From Streptomyces sp. NBC_00525 (GTDB lineage Bacteria > Actinomycetota > Actinomycetes > Streptomycetales > Streptomycetaceae): a DNA stretch of 64,000 bases. The position numbers were made by a program, and so were the translations under genes. Shown here piece by piece: positions 16,267 to 25,906 of this stretch (the first letter of the stretch is position 1; each line of letters begins with the position of its first letter). Under the pieces are notes generated by a model. The model made no database searches and was not told the DNA's origin. It was given only the letters and a program-made list of their open reading frames with translations. Where the stretch lies: the NCBI RefSeq assembly GCF_036346595.1, contig NZ_CP107834.1:5146001-5210000 (forward strand). The letters are read 5' to 3'.

Positions 16267-17064
16267 GTGGCAGAACAGACAGCACCCCTTCGCACCACCG
16301 GCGAACCGGCCGACGGCAGCACCCTCGCGGCCGGAACCAAACCGGACGCGGCCGTCGTACGCGACGCGCTCGGCGTCGGCATAGCCGTCGGCCTCTCCGG
16401 CTTCGCCTTCGGCGTCACCTCGGCCGGCTCGGGCCTGAGCCTGCTCCAGACCTGCGCGCTCAGCCTGCTCGTCTTCACCGGAGCCTCCCAGTTCGCCCTG
16501 GTCGGCGCGCTCTCCGCCGGGGGCAACCCGTACACCGCGGCCGCCGGTGCCTTCTTCCTCGGCGTACGCAACGCCTTCTACGGGCTGCGCCTCTCCCAGC
16601 TGCTCGCCCTGCCGCGCCCCCTGCGCCCGCTCGCCGCCCAGTGGGTCATCGACGAGACGACCGCTGTGACGCTGCCGCAGCCCACCCGGCGGGCCGCGCG
16701 GATCGGCTTCACCGTCACCGGGCTCACCCTCTACGTGCTGTGGAACCTGACCACCCTGGTGGGCGCCCTGGGGGCCGAGGCGCTCGGCGACACCGACGCC
16801 TGGGGGCTCGACGCGGCGAGCCCGGCCGTCTTCCTGGCCCTGCTCGCCCCGATGCTGAAGTCCACGACGGAGCGTGTGACCGCCGCGCTCGCCGTCCTGC
16901 TCGCCCTGGGCCTGCTGCCGGTGCTGCCGGCCGGGGTGCCCGTACTGCTGTCGGCGCTCGCCGCGCCCGTCGTCCTGTTCCTGATGGGACGCGTGAAGGG
17001 CGGCGGAACGGGGAAGAGCGATGCGTCGGACGCCGCCCCGGCACGGACGGAGGACGGCCGGTGA
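16267..17064 (+). CDS. azlC: AzlC family branched-chain amino acid exporter, large subunit
   Basis: A 265-residue integral membrane protein with about seven hydrophobic segments. The N-terminal core (GIAVGLSGFAFG, LVFTGASQFA, FFLGVRNAFYGL) is typical of AzlC/BrnF, the large subunit of two-component exporters of branched-chain amino acids and azaleucine. I chose GTG 16267 because a -10-like hexamer lies 7 bases upstream; GTG 16258 in the same frame would add three residues. The stop overlaps the azlD start. It is divergent from the fatty acyl-AMP ligase operon and marks the border with conserved chromosome. Confidence 0.9.
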   Translation: MAEQTAPLRTTGEPADGSTLAAGTKPDAAVVRDALGVGIAVGLSGFAFGVTSAGSGLSLLQTCALSLLVFTGASQFALVGALSAGGNPYTAAAGAFFLGVRNAFYGLRLSQLLALPRPLRPLAAQWVIDETTAVTLPQPTRRAARIGFTVTGLTLYVLWNLTTLVGALGAEALGDTDAWGLDAASPAVFLALLAPMLKSTTERVTAALAVLLALGLLPVLPAGVPVLLSALAAPVVLFLMGRVKGGGTGKSDASDAAPARTEDGR

Positions 17065-17366
17065 ACGTCTGGATCGCCATCGCCCTGACCTTCGTCGGCT
17101 GCTACCTCGCCAAGCTCCTCGGACTCCTGGTCCCGGCCGGAGCCCTGGAACGCCCGCTCGTACAGCGCCTCGCCGCCCTGCTGCCCGTGGCCCTGCTGGC
17201 GGCCCTCACCGCCCAGCAGACCTTCGGCGACGGACAGCAGCTGACCCTGGACGCCAGGGGCGCGGGGCTGGCCGCGGCGGCGCTCGCCCTCGTCCTGCGC
17301 GCCCCCTTCCTGGTGGTCGTGGGCGCGGCCGTGGCCGTCACCGCCGGGGTGCGCGCGCTGGGATGA
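17061..17366 (+). CDS. azlD: AzlD family small subunit of amino acid exporter
   Basis: A 101-residue protein with three to four hydrophobic segments and the family features of AzlD/BrnE (ALLPVALLAALTAQQTF in the middle). GTG 17061 overlaps the azlC stop, so the two subunits are made in step. Both subunits are normally required for export of branched-chain amino acids. Its stop lies only 9 bases from the convergent stop of the next gene and I see no clear terminator in between. Confidence 0.9.
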   Translation: MNVWIAIALTFVGCYLAKLLGLLVPAGALERPLVQRLAALLPVALLAALTAQQTFGDGQQLTLDARGAGLAAAALALVLRAPFLVVVGAAVAVTAGVRALG

Positions 17367-17375
17367 TCCCGCGGT

Positions 17376-18290
17376 TCAGTCCAGCGCGCGGCCGTGGGCC
17401 CGCAGCGTCTCCAGCGCCCGCAGGGTCACCAGGGGCCGCCCCTCCAGCGCCGTACCGGGGGCCCACTGCCGCCAGGTGACGGGCCAGCCGCCGTCCGCCT
17501 CCTGCGCGGCGGCGAGATGGTCGAGCGCGCGCTCCATCTCGGCATCGGAGAACCACCGCCGGGCGAGTGATTCGGGTGTACGGGCGTAGTCGTACGGGAA
17601 GTGCTGCTCGCCCGGCGCGTACCCGGCGGCCACCGGATACTCCGCACGCCGTTCCGGATCGAGCACGGCCAGGCGCTGGTCGCGCACCAGCCGCCCCAGC
17701 CGTTCGGCGGCGGCTTCGGCCCGCGGCCGGTCCGGCACCCCGTCCAGGAAGGCGACCGCCGCCTCGATCTCGTACGGGTGCGAGACCTCCAGGGCGTCCA
17801 CGGCCGACCAGCAGAAGTCGGTCGCCCGGAAGAGCCAGGCATGCCACACGGCGTTGCGGTGCAGCAGTCCGACGACGGGGCCGGTGGCCAGCAGTTCGGG
17901 CGGCGGCTCGTCGATGATCGGGATGAAGGGCGCCGCCGGGTAGCCGCGCTGCGAGGTGAGCAGTGCGGGCAGGGCGCCCTCCTTGGTCGACACGTCGGTC
18001 AGATAGCGGCAGATCCGCTCCACCCGCAGACCGCCGCAGCGGCCGATGGAGTCGAGGACGCTGAGCGCGTGGGCGGTGTGCAGCGGCTGACTGACCGGGC
18101 CGCGCAGATCGGGTTCGAGCGCGTGGCCGTATCCGCCGTCCTCGTTGGCGTACGCGGACAGGGCCGTCTCCACGGGGTCCGCGCCTCCCGCCAGGTATTG
18201 ATGGGCGAACCGTCGCTGTTCGAGGACTCGGGCCGTGAGCCAGATGAACTGCTCGGCACGGTCGAGGGGACTTGTTCCAGTTGCAGCCAT
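17376..18290 (-). CDS. Prenyltransferase/squalene-oxidase-repeat-like protein of unknown function
   Basis: A 304-residue soluble protein. Repeats such as ANEDGGYGHALEPDLRGP and AAQEADGGWPVTWRQWAPG resemble the DGGW/QW repeats of the alpha/alpha toroid fold found in squalene cyclases and protein prenyltransferase beta subunits, but no full catalytic motif (DXDD) is visible. ATG 18290 is chosen as the first Met of the conserved part. It sits convergent to azlCD and upstream of recA, a place where streptomycetes commonly have it. No function can be assigned from the sequence; a glycan- or lipid-binding role is a guess only. Confidence 0.8.
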   Translation of the reverse strand: MAATGTSPLDRAEQFIWLTARVLEQRRFAHQYLAGGADPVETALSAYANEDGGYGHALEPDLRGPVSQPLHTAHALSVLDSIGRCGGLRVERICRYLTDVSTKEGALPALLTSQRGYPAAPFIPIIDEPPPELLATGPVVGLLHRNAVWHAWLFRATDFCWSAVDALEVSHPYEIEAAVAFLDGVPDRPRAEAAAERLGRLVRDQRLAVLDPERRAEYPVAAGYAPGEQHFPYDYARTPESLARRWFSDAEMERALDHLAAAQEADGGWPVTWRQWAPGTALEGRPLVTLRALETLRAHGRALD

Positions 18291-18358
18291 GGGACCGACC
18301 GTAGGGCTCGGGCGTCCCGAGCAGGGCCGGGGCGGCCCGGCTGCACTCTCAGGAGCGG

Positions 18359-18364
18359 GATACT
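18359..18364 (+). promoter_or_regulatory. Putative -10 hexamer of the DUF3046 gene (leaderless)
   Basis: GATACT ends 6 bases before ATG 18371, with no Shine-Dalgarno between. Confidence 0.4.
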
Positions 18365-18370
18365 GAGGGC

Positions 18371-18565
18371 ATGCGGTTGACGATTTTCTGGGAACGGATG
18401 GCGGACCACTTCGGCGCGGCCTATGCGGACTCCTTCGCCCGCGACCACGTGATGGCCGAACTGGGCGGACGCACGGTCCACCAGGCGCTGGCCGCAGGCT
18501 GGGAGGCGAAGGACGTGTGGCGCGGGGTCTGCACCGCGATGGACGTTCCCGCCGACAAGCGCTGA
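18371..18565 (+). CDS. DUF3046 family protein
   Basis: A 64-residue acidic/aromatic small protein starting MRLTIFWERM, with HVMAELGGRTVHQAL and a conserved W-x-x-K-DVWR segment. It belongs to the DUF3046 family, an actinobacterial family usually encoded just before recA, with no known function. A -10-like hexamer 6 bases before the ATG suggests a leaderless mRNA. The conserved link with recA makes a DNA-repair connection possible, but nothing in the sequence shows it. Confidence 0.88.
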   Translation: MRLTIFWERMADHFGAAYADSFARDHVMAELGGRTVHQALAAGWEAKDVWRGVCTAMDVPADKR

Positions 18566-18605
18566 CGCCCCCTGGGGCGGGGGACGGTTTGTCACCCACA
18601 TAGGC

Positions 18606-18611
18606 GAGACT
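18606..18611 (+). promoter_or_regulatory. Putative -10 hexamer of the AI-2E family transporter gene (leaderless)
   Basis: GAGACT ends 6 bases before GTG 18618. The same hexamer at the same distance precedes miaA. Confidence 0.35.
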
Positions 18612-18617
18612 TGCCCC

Positions 18618-19904
18618 GTGGCCCCCACAGACGAGACCGATCAGATCCAGCCGCCCCGTACCCCGCCGGCACCGCCCGCCCCGCCGTCCGGCGCCGGGCC
18701 CGCCCGGATGCCCTCGTGGCTGCCGCGCGCCATGGTCCTCGCCCTCGCGCTCTACGCCTGTTTCCGGCTCGGCAGCTGGGCCTTCGATCAGCTCATCGGC
18801 CTGCTGATCAACGTACTGATCGCCTTCTTCCTGGCGCTCGCCATCGAGCCCGCCGTGAGCCGGATGTCGGCTCGGGGCATGCGCCGGGGGCTCGCCACCT
18901 TCCTGGTCTTCCTCGTGGTGATGATCGCGGGGGCCGGTTTCGTCGTCCTGCTCGGCTCGATGCTCGCCGGCCAGATCGTGGACATGGTCGAGGACTTCCC
19001 GAAGTACCTCGACTCGGTGATCAACTGGGTCAACCAGACCTTCCACACGGAACTCTCCCGCGTCGAGGTCCAGGACAGCCTGCTGCACTCCGACTGGCTG
19101 CAGAAGTACGTCCAGAACAGCGCGACCGGTGTCCTCGACGTGTCGGCGACGGTCCTCGGCGGCCTGTTCCGGCTGCTGACGATCTTCCTGTTCTCGTTCT
19201 ACTTCGCGGCGGACGGGCCCAGGCTGCGCCGGGGGCTGTGCTCGGTGCTGCCGCCGGCCCGCCAGGCCGAGGTGCTGCGGGCCTGGGAGATCGCGGTCGA
19301 CAAGACGGGCGGCTACCTCTACTCGCGCGGCCTGATGGCGCTCATCTCCGGCATCGCGCACTACATCCTGCTGGCCGCGCTCGGCGTGCCCTACGCACCG
19401 GCGCTCGCGGTCTGGGTCGGCCTCGTCTCCCAGTTCATCCCCACGATCGGCACCTACCTCGCCGGTGCCCTGCCGATGCTGATCGCCTTCACCGTCGACC
19501 CCTGGTACGCGCTCTGGGTGCTGGGCTTCGTCGTGGTGTATCAGCAGTTCGAGAACTACATGCTCCAGCCGAAGCTGACCGCGAGGACGGTGGACATCCA
19601 CCCCGCCGTGGCGTTCGGCTCGGTCATCGCGGGCACGGCGCTGATGGGCGCCGTGGGCGCGCTGATCGCGATCCCGGCCGTGGCCACGCTCCAGGCGTTC
19701 CTCGGCGCGTACGTGAAGCGGTACGACGTGACGGACGACCCGCGCGTCCACGGCAGCCGCCCCGGAGTACGCGGAGAACCGCTCTGGTCGCGGCTGCGGC
19801 GGATGCGGGCCGCCCTCGCGGGCGAGAACGGCACGGAGCCCGGCACGGGGCCCGGCACGGGGCCGGGCGGGGCACCGGACGAACCCACGGAGCCGCGCGA
19901 CTGA
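18618..19904 (+). CDS. AI-2E family (PerM-like) transporter
   Basis: A 428-residue membrane protein with about eight hydrophobic segments in the layout of the AI-2E/PerM/TqsA family: a first pair near residues 35-85, then [16 protein letters not shown], an extracytoplasmic loop at about 125-175, and a C-terminal cluster with [16 protein letters not shown] and [11 protein letters not shown], both family signatures. A disordered Pro-rich N-terminus ([14 protein letters not shown]) and a Gly-Thr-Pro repeat tail ([10 protein letters not shown]) are species-level decoration. Members export varied substrates (autoinducer, Na+), so the substrate is unknown. Start GTG 18618; recA follows after 206 bases. 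Confidence 0.88.
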   Translation: MAPTDETDQIQPPRTPPAPPAPPSGAGPARMPSWLPRAMVLALALYACFRLGSWAFDQLIGLLINVLIAFFLALAIEPAVSRMSARGMRRGLATFLVFLVVMIAGAGFVVLLGSMLAGQIVDMVEDFPKYLDSVINWVNQTFHTELSRVEVQDSLLHSDWLQKYVQNSATGVLDVSATVLGGLFRLLTIFLFSFYFAADGPRLRRGLCSVLPPARQAEVLRAWEIAVDKTGGYLYSRGLMALISGIAHYILLAALGVPYAPALAVWVGLVSQFIPTIGTYLAGALPMLIAFTVDPWYALWVLGFVVVYQQFENYMLQPKLTARTVDIHPAVAFGSVIAGTALMGAVGALIAIPAVATLQAFLGAYVKRYDVTDDPRVHGSRPGVRGEPLWSRLRRMRAALAGENGTEPGTGPGTGPGGAPDEPTEPRD

Positions 19905-19943
19905 GCGGTCCTTCCCGAGCCACGGCGGGGCGGCGTGGTGCGC

Positions 19944-19969
19944 TTGACACTAAAATCGAACATCCATTC
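19944..19969 (+). promoter_or_regulatory. recA promoter with SOS (LexA) box
   Basis: TTGACA at 19944-19949 is a good -35 hexamer. Overlapping the spacer is GAACATCCATTC at 19958-19969, preceded by TC, which matches the actinobacterial LexA box TCGAAC-N4-GTTCGA perfectly in the first half and partly in the second. The same GAACATCCATTC sequence is, as I recall, the described Cheo-like box of Streptomyces recA. It places recA under LexA, encoded at 53434-54228. Confidence 0.75.
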
Positions 19970-20110
19970 TCATGGGATTCCGGCCGGGTTTTCCCGGACC
20001 CCGGCCGTGGAGTTGTCCACAGGCCGGGAGGACGTCGAGGCCCATTGTCAGTGGCAGGGGTTAGCGTCTTTGACGTGAAGCGATCGACACAAGCAAATCG
20101 GGTGGAACCC

Positions 20111-21226
<1,116 letters not shown>

Positions 21227-21230
21227 CCCC

Positions 21231-21872
21231 GTGACGCGTCGTACGGAGTGGCCGGAGGACACCGCCGGTCCCGGCCCGGCCCCCACCTCCGGTGCCGGAG
21301 CGGGACGCCGTTCCCGCTCGCGGTCCAGTGACAGCGGTTCCCCCTCCTCGTCGAGGGCCGAGAAGGGGGAGCCGCGCGACCCGGTCGAGCAGGCGCGCAA
21401 CATCTGCCTGCGCCTGCTCACCGGCACGCCGCGCACCCGCAAGCAGCTCGCGGACGCCCTGCGCAAGCGGGAGATCCCGGACGAGGCGGCCGAGGAAGTG
21501 CTGTCCCGGTTCGAGGATGTCGGGCTGATCGACGACGCCGCCTTCGCCGACGCCTGGGTGGAGTCCCGTCACCACGGCCGCGGGCTCGCCCGGCGCGCGC
21601 TGGTCCGTGAGCTGCGGACCAAGGGGGTGGCCCCCTCGGTGATCGACGAAGCGGTGGGGCAGCTCGATTCGGAGCAGGAGGAGCAGACCGCGCGGGAGCT
21701 CGTCGCCCGCAAGCTCCGGTCCACGCGGGGGTTGGACCGGGACAAGCGGCTGCGCCGCCTCGCGGGCATGCTCGCCCGCAAGGGGTACGGCGAGGGCATG
21801 GCCCTGCGCGTGGTGCGCCGGGCGCTGGAGGAGGAAGGGGAGGACACGGAGGGGCTGGACGAGCCGTTCTGA
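21231..21872 (+). CDS. recX: Regulatory protein RecX
   Basis: A 213-residue RecX, the small modulator that binds RecA filaments and inhibits strand exchange. Three-helix repeats are visible (NICLRLLTGTPRTRKQLADAL; VLSRFEDVGLIDDAAFADAWV; RALVRELRTKGVAPSVIDEAV). The first 50 or so residues form a Ser/Arg/Pro-rich extension, longer than in enterobacteria but usual in Streptomyces. GTG 21231 is 4 bases after recA, so it is co-transcribed with recA and shares its SOS control. Confidence 0.96.
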   Translation: MTRRTEWPEDTAGPGPAPTSGAGAGRRSRSRSSDSGSPSSSRAEKGEPRDPVEQARNICLRLLTGTPRTRKQLADALRKREIPDEAAEEVLSRFEDVGLIDDAAFADAWVESRHHGRGLARRALVRELRTKGVAPSVIDEAVGQLDSEQEEQTARELVARKLRSTRGLDRDKRLRRLAGMLARKGYGEGMALRVVRRALEEEGEDTEGLDEPF

Positions 21873-21908
21873 CCACCGGGGTCGGCAGGGGTCGGCGGGG
21901 GCCGGTGG
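21873..21908. terminator. Weak hairpin between convergent recX and DUF6197 gene
   Basis: CCACCGG (21873-21879) pairs with CCGGTGG (21902-21908) around a 22-base loop made of near-tandem GGGGTCGGC units. It is a weak candidate, supported mainly by its place between convergent genes. Confidence 0.3.
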
Positions 21909-21965
21909 GCGATCGAGGCCGGCCGCGGACCTGGGCGGCCAGGGCGTCAGGGGCGCGGCCTGCGC

Positions 21966-22610
21966 CTACTGACCGGCTCGGGCCGCGCGGCCGATGGTGG
22001 CGTCGATCAGCGCGAAGGCGTCCGCCGCGGTGCGTCCGGGGTAGCGGTTCCAGGGGCCGATAAGACCGGTCCAGCCCTGCGAGCGAAGCTCGGCGATCAG
22101 CCAGGCCCCGGCCCGGTCGACCGTCTCCGCCGAGCCGTAACCCAGCCGGTGCGCGGTGAGCATGGCACCACAGATGCAGCGTGCGCCCCGGATGTTGCGC
22201 AGCCGGTACGGGGTGTTCTGCCAGCCCCACGCGGTCAGGATCTGACGGGCATGGGCGAGATGGACGGACGGCGGCACGTCGGACCGCCCGATGCGGCGCC
22301 ACACGTGGAGCCGGTCGGGCAGCATCGCCCCGATCCGGCCGGGCAGCGGGCGCTCGCGCGGCGCGGCGGGCGGCAGCGAGCCGACCGTGTCGGCGATGAG
22401 CCGGTCCACCGGTACGGAGAGCAGGGCGCGCCAGTCGGCGACGGGGGCGGGTGCGCCCGATGTGCCGCCGGCGGCGGCGGGCCGGGGGGCTTCGGCGGGC
22501 TCGGGGGCGGTCCGGTCCCAGCCGGTGATGATCTGCTGCCAGGCGTCCGTGTCGTGGAGGCGCGCGGCCTGGGCGTCGAGTTCGTCGGGGGTGAGGGCGG
22601 TGGTCGGCAT
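21966..22610 (-). CDS. DUF6197-like hypothetical protein
   Basis: A 214-residue protein in two parts: an Ala/Pro-rich first half and a conserved C-terminal part (HLAHARQILTAWGWQNTP, ARCICGAMLTAHRLGYG, GPWNRYPGRTAADAFALID) that matches what I recall of the DUF6197 family in Streptomyces, where it often concerns small accessory proteins. CxC in ARCICGA could be a metal or redox site but stands alone. ATG 22610 is the first Met of the conserved frame. Function unknown. Confidence 0.72.
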   Translation of the reverse strand: MPTTALTPDELDAQAARLHDTDAWQQIITGWDRTAPEPAEAPRPAAAGGTSGAPAPVADWRALLSVPVDRLIADTVGSLPPAAPRERPLPGRIGAMLPDRLHVWRRIGRSDVPPSVHLAHARQILTAWGWQNTPYRLRNIRGARCICGAMLTAHRLGYGSAETVDRAGAWLIAELRSQGWTGLIGPWNRYPGRTAADAFALIDATIGRAARAGQ

Positions 22611-22961
22611 CGGTGCGTGCTCCCCGTCGTAGCGGCGGTCCGGCGCCCTGACGGCGCTTCGGCGTTGCGGCGGCCGGTTCCGTGGGGCCGTGCGAGAGGC
22701 CCGCGCCCGCCGTGAGCCGAATGTCCGTCGGGCGGCCGGATCGCGCCGCCGGAGCGATGCCATACGGGTGTGTCGCGGCGCATTCCGGTAGAGGCGAAGC
22801 CCCTCTACGACCGGGGGCCGGTGAGGGGCCGCCCTCACGAGCAGCCCCTTGCCGGCCTCCTCACGAGCAGGCCCAAGCCGGTCCTTTCACCGGGCCCTCA
22901 CGAACTGCCCCTCACTGGGCCACCGGGTCCCAGGGCCTCCGGGCCCCACTGGCCCCTCGGC
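22611..22961. other. 351-bp intergenic region with short direct repeats
   Basis: No gene is visible between the DUF6197 gene and the rhodanese gene. The stretch contains CCTCACGAGCAG at 22833-22844 and 22859-22870 and a variant CCTCACGAACTG at 22896-22907, with a GC-rich imperfect inverted repeat near 22917-22957 (GGGCCA...TGGCCC) that could end the rhodanese transcript. Confidence 0.5.
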
Positions 22962-23351
22962 TCAGCCCCGGACCGGCAGGCCCGCCGCGCGCCATGCCTG
23001 GAAGCCGCCCGCCAGATCCGTCGCCCGGTGCAGACCGAGCCGGTGCAGGGAGTCGGCTGCCAGGCTCGACGCGTAGCCCTCGTCGCAGATCACCACCACC
23101 CGCAGATCATGGTCCACCGCCTCCGGGACACGGTGGCTTCCCCGTGGGTCCAGCCGCCATTCCAGCTCATTGCGCTCGATGACCAGCGCGCCCGGAATCA
23201 GCCCGTCCCGCGCCCGCAGTTCCGCGTACCGGATGTCCACCAGCAGGGCGCCCGCTCGGAACGCCGCCCATGCCTCCTGCGGGTCGAGCCGTACATAACC
23301 GGATCTGATCCGCTCCAGCAACTCGTCGATCCCGGGCCGGTCGCCGCTCAC
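22962..23351 (-). CDS. Rhodanese-like domain protein
   Basis: A 129-residue single rhodanese domain, a family that moves sulfane sulfur through a persulfide on a loop cysteine. The active loop is CDEGYAS, with the cysteine at about residue 88 after the VVVI strand, and the terminal GGFQAWRAAGLPV is typical. GTG 23351 overlaps the cysteine dioxygenase stop, so the two are coupled; together with the leader peptide upstream this is a cysteine/sulfur catabolic operon. A longer frame running to 24041 is not coding. Confidence 0.9.
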   Translation of the reverse strand: MSGDRPGIDELLERIRSGYVRLDPQEAWAAFRAGALLVDIRYAELRARDGLIPGALVIERNELEWRLDPRGSHRVPEAVDHDLRVVVICDEGYASSLAADSLHRLGLHRATDLAGGFQAWRAAGLPVRG

Positions 23352-23893
23352 TGCCAGTCCTCCGGCCCCTCGGTCTGCTCCAGGCGGAGCAGCGCGCCGC
23401 TGCGGCTGTAGCGCCGGATGCGCGGCAGCGGCGGGTAGTAGGCGTGGACGGAGACGGCGTGCTCCGTGGCGGACTCGTTCAGCACCTCGTGGACGTGGTG
23501 ACGGCCGAAGGCCCGGCCCTGACCGGTGGTCAGCTCCCGGGTGCGGTCGAGGTCGGCGGCCAGCTCCAGGGTCTTCCAGCCCTCGGTGGGCAGCCGGGCC
23601 GCGAGGGAGTGCTCCCGCAGCGTGCCGGCGGCGGTGAGGAAGGCGCCGACCGAGTCGGCGTGGTCGTGCCAGCCGGTGCCGGTGCCCGGCGGCCAGCCGA
23701 TCAGCCACGCCTCGCTGCCGCCCGGACCGTCGAGCCGGAGCCAGGTCCGGCCCTCGGGATCGAGGGGAAGGGAAGCGACGAGTGCGGTGTCCGCGGCGAC
23801 GCGGCGGACGAAGTCGAGCAGATGCGCCGCGGTCGGGGCCGGGGCGGACGTGCGCATGGGCACGGGAACGACGGGGAACGAAGAGGCAGACAC
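23348..23893 (-). CDS. Cysteine dioxygenase (CDO type I) family protein
   Basis: A 181-residue cupin that would oxidise L-cysteine to cysteine sulfinate with a mononuclear iron. The metal histidines are seen in GTGWHDHADSVGAF and, further on, FGRHHVHEVLN; AVSVHAYYPPL provides the distal substrate-site histidine and tyrosines. GTG 23893 is chosen because AGGA lies 8 bases upstream; an internal ATG some 16 codons later is an alternative. It is the first enzyme gene after the cysteine-rich leader peptide and is coupled to the rhodanese gene, giving a consistent sulfur-amino-acid operon. Confidence 0.87.
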   Translation of the reverse strand: MSASSFPVVPVPMRTSAPAPTAAHLLDFVRRVAADTALVASLPLDPEGRTWLRLDGPGGSEAWLIGWPPGTGTGWHDHADSVGAFLTAAGTLREHSLAARLPTEGWKTLELAADLDRTRELTTGQGRAFGRHHVHEVLNESATEHAVSVHAYYPPLPRIRRYSRSGALLRLEQTEGPEDWQ

Positions 23894-23967
23894 GGAGACC
23901 GTCCTGAGAGTACGCGCGGACGCCCCGCCGCACGGCACAGCGCACGGCGGGAGCAGGTGAAGGCGAT

Positions 23968-24015
23968 TCAGCAGGACGGACGACACACGCAGCCCGCATA
24001 GCGGAGCAGGTCCAT
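23968..24015 (-). CDS. Cysteine-rich leader peptide (15 aa) upstream of cysteine dioxygenase
   Basis: The peptide MDLLRYAGCVCRPSC has three cysteines in 15 residues and ends in Cys before TGA. It has a strong Shine-Dalgarno (GGAGGG about 7 bases before ATG 24015) and lies 74 bases upstream of the cysteine dioxygenase start. Short actinobacterial upstream peptides ending in cysteine are known to sense cysteinyl-tRNA and control downstream sulfur genes by attenuation. A translating ribosome would stall when cysteine is low, so expression of a cysteine-degrading operon could be matched to cysteine supply. The ORF and ribosome site are seen directly; the attenuation role is inference. Confidence 0.7.
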   Translation of the reverse strand: MDLLRYAGCVCRPSC

Positions 24016-24086
24016 ATGGACCCTCCGCCACAGGCGCACATCGGTGCCGGTCATGATCGGGAGTAGACCACGCGCACCGACTCCGG

Positions 24087-25703
24087 TCAATTGACGTCAG
24101 CGGTCCGGTCGTCGCGCACCGAGGTGCCGGCCGTGCCGCCGCGCACCGCGTCCGCCGCCGCGAACAGCTCGGCCGGCCGCACCCCGCCGAACGCCTCGAC
24201 GAGATGGCCGTCCGGCCTGACCAGCAGCACCGTGTGCGCGGAGGCCCCCGGATAGCTCTCGGCCACCAGCAGCTCGGCCGGTGCGGGCAGCGCCTCGACG
24301 GCCTCCGCCAGCCGGGGCATCACCCCGGCGCGCATCCAGTGCCGCCGGTCCCACACCCCGGTCCCCGGCGCCACGAGCACCACCAGCAACTGCCCGCGCC
24401 CCAGCCGTTCGCGCAGCCGCACAGCGGTGCCGTCGGGCGCCATCACCCGTACATCGGCCACCGGCGCACCGGGGGGCGTACCGACCGCGGTGTGCGCCTC
24501 GGCGCGCGGGGGCGCAAGGGGGGACAGGGCGTAGGAAGGGGGCGCACCGAGGGGGCCGCAGCCCAGATGCCCGTCCGTGAGCAGTGAGTCGTGCCCCCGT
24601 GCGCTCCCCGGTACGAGGGTCCGCAGGCCCCCGCCGCCGCGCAGTATCGGCAGCGACTGGTCGGCGGCGCGCAGCCGGGCGGCCACGGCGGCCCGGCGTT
24701 CGGCCTGGTAGCTGTCGAGGAGCGCGTCGGACGCGTCGTCGTGCCAGGCCAGGGCCAGCTTCCAGGCCAGGTTCTCCGCGTCGCGCAGCCCCTCGTCCAG
24801 GCCCTGGGTGCCCAGCGCGCCGAGGAGATGGGCGGCATCCCCGGCGAGGAAGGCCCGCTTCACACGCCAGCGGCGGGCGAGCCGGTGGTGGAGCGTGTAG
24901 ACGCCGGTGTCCAGCAACTCGTACGGGGGCGTCTCGCCGCACCAGCCGGCCAGGGTGTCCCGGACCCTGGTGACCAGGGCGTCCGGCGTGACCAGCTCGC
25001 CGCGCGCGGGCAGCAGCCAGTCCAGCCGCCACACGTCGTCCGGCAGCGGCCTGGCGGTCACCTCGGCGCCGCCCGTCCGCCACGGCGGCGACCGGTGCAG
25101 GACGGCCTCGCCGGGCCGGGGCAGCTCGGCGCGCAGCGCGGCCACGGCGTGCCGTTCCACCGCGGTGCGGCCGGGAAACCTGATGTCGAGGAGTTTGCGC
25201 ACGGTGGACCGGGCGCCGTCGCAGCCGACCAGGTAGCTCCCCCGCCACCAGGTCGAACCGGGTTCCCTGGTGTGCACGGTGACCCCGGCCGGGTCCTGCT
25301 CCAGCGTGTCGATGCGGCTCGGCCCCGCCGTGCGTACCAGCTCCTGCGCGGCCACCGCGTCCCGCAGGCCGCGTACCAGCGCGTGCTGCGGGACGTGGAC
25401 GGGGGCGGCCGGTGCGCCGCTGCCGGGGTCCGGGTCCTCGCCGAGCGGCAGCTCGCGCACCAGCTGCTTGCGCCGCACGGACCGCCAGCCGGTCCAGCGC
25501 AGCCCCTCGTCGGCCAGCGTCTTGCAGCCGAGGCGTTCCAGGAAGGCGGCGGTGTCCTCGCGCAGGACGACCGTGCGGGCGGGGCGGGTCTCGTTCCTGG
25601 CCGGGTCCTCGTCGAGCAGGATGGACGGCACGCCCTGTGCGGCGAGGGCGAGCGAGAGGGCCAGGCCGACGGGCCCGGCGCCGACGACGATCACCGGGTC
25701 CAC
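24087..25703 (-). CDS. FAD-dependent monooxygenase (aromatic hydroxylase family)
   Basis: A 538-residue class A flavoprotein monooxygenase. The N-terminal dinucleotide fold is VIVVGAGPVGLALSLAL (GxGxxG near residue 8), the DG motif is YLVGCDGARSTVRK, and the second FAD motif is AFLAGDAAHLLGALGTQGLDEGL (GDAAH). The C-terminal ~120 residues form a thioredoxin-like domain without catalytic cysteines, as in PgaE/MhpA-type polyketide and phenol hydroxylases. GTG 25703 is preceded by a GGGGGA stretch. It stands alone between the sulfur operon and the glutamate transporter, so the substrate is not indicated. It may be a detoxifying or tailoring hydroxylase. Confidence 0.9.
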   Translation of the reverse strand: MDPVIVVGAGPVGLALSLALAAQGVPSILLDEDPARNETRPARTVVLREDTAAFLERLGCKTLADEGLRWTGWRSVRRKQLVRELPLGEDPDPGSGAPAAPVHVPQHALVRGLRDAVAAQELVRTAGPSRIDTLEQDPAGVTVHTREPGSTWWRGSYLVGCDGARSTVRKLLDIRFPGRTAVERHAVAALRAELPRPGEAVLHRSPPWRTGGAEVTARPLPDDVWRLDWLLPARGELVTPDALVTRVRDTLAGWCGETPPYELLDTGVYTLHHRLARRWRVKRAFLAGDAAHLLGALGTQGLDEGLRDAENLAWKLALAWHDDASDALLDSYQAERRAAVAARLRAADQSLPILRGGGGLRTLVPGSARGHDSLLTDGHLGCGPLGAPPSYALSPLAPPRAEAHTAVGTPPGAPVADVRVMAPDGTAVRLRERLGRGQLLVVLVAPGTGVWDRRHWMRAGVMPRLAEAVEALPAPAELLVAESYPGASAHTVLLVRPDGHLVEAFGGVRPAELFAAADAVRGGTAGTSVRDDRTADVN

Positions 25704-25850
25704 GGCGCGTCCCCCGTCGGGAGTCCGGTGAAACGGAGCGGAGGGTGCGCGGGGGGCGAAGGGGGTGCGGCGGCGTAGGGGACTCGGTGCGCGATCACAG
25801 AACGTATGCAACCTACTGCCGGTGCCCGCGTCAAGCGACGCCGGAACGCG

Positions 25851-25886
25851 GCGAGGGGCGGTGGCAGCTGCGCCACCGCCCCTCGC
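25851..25886 (-). terminator. Terminator of the gluABCD operon
   Basis: A perfect 15-bp stem, 25851-25865 paired with 25872-25886, with a 6-base loop, lies 21 bases beyond the gluD stop. No U-tract, as is usual in Streptomyces. Confidence 0.8.
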
Positions 25887-25906
25887 GGACGTGTTTCGAC
25901 GGCTCG

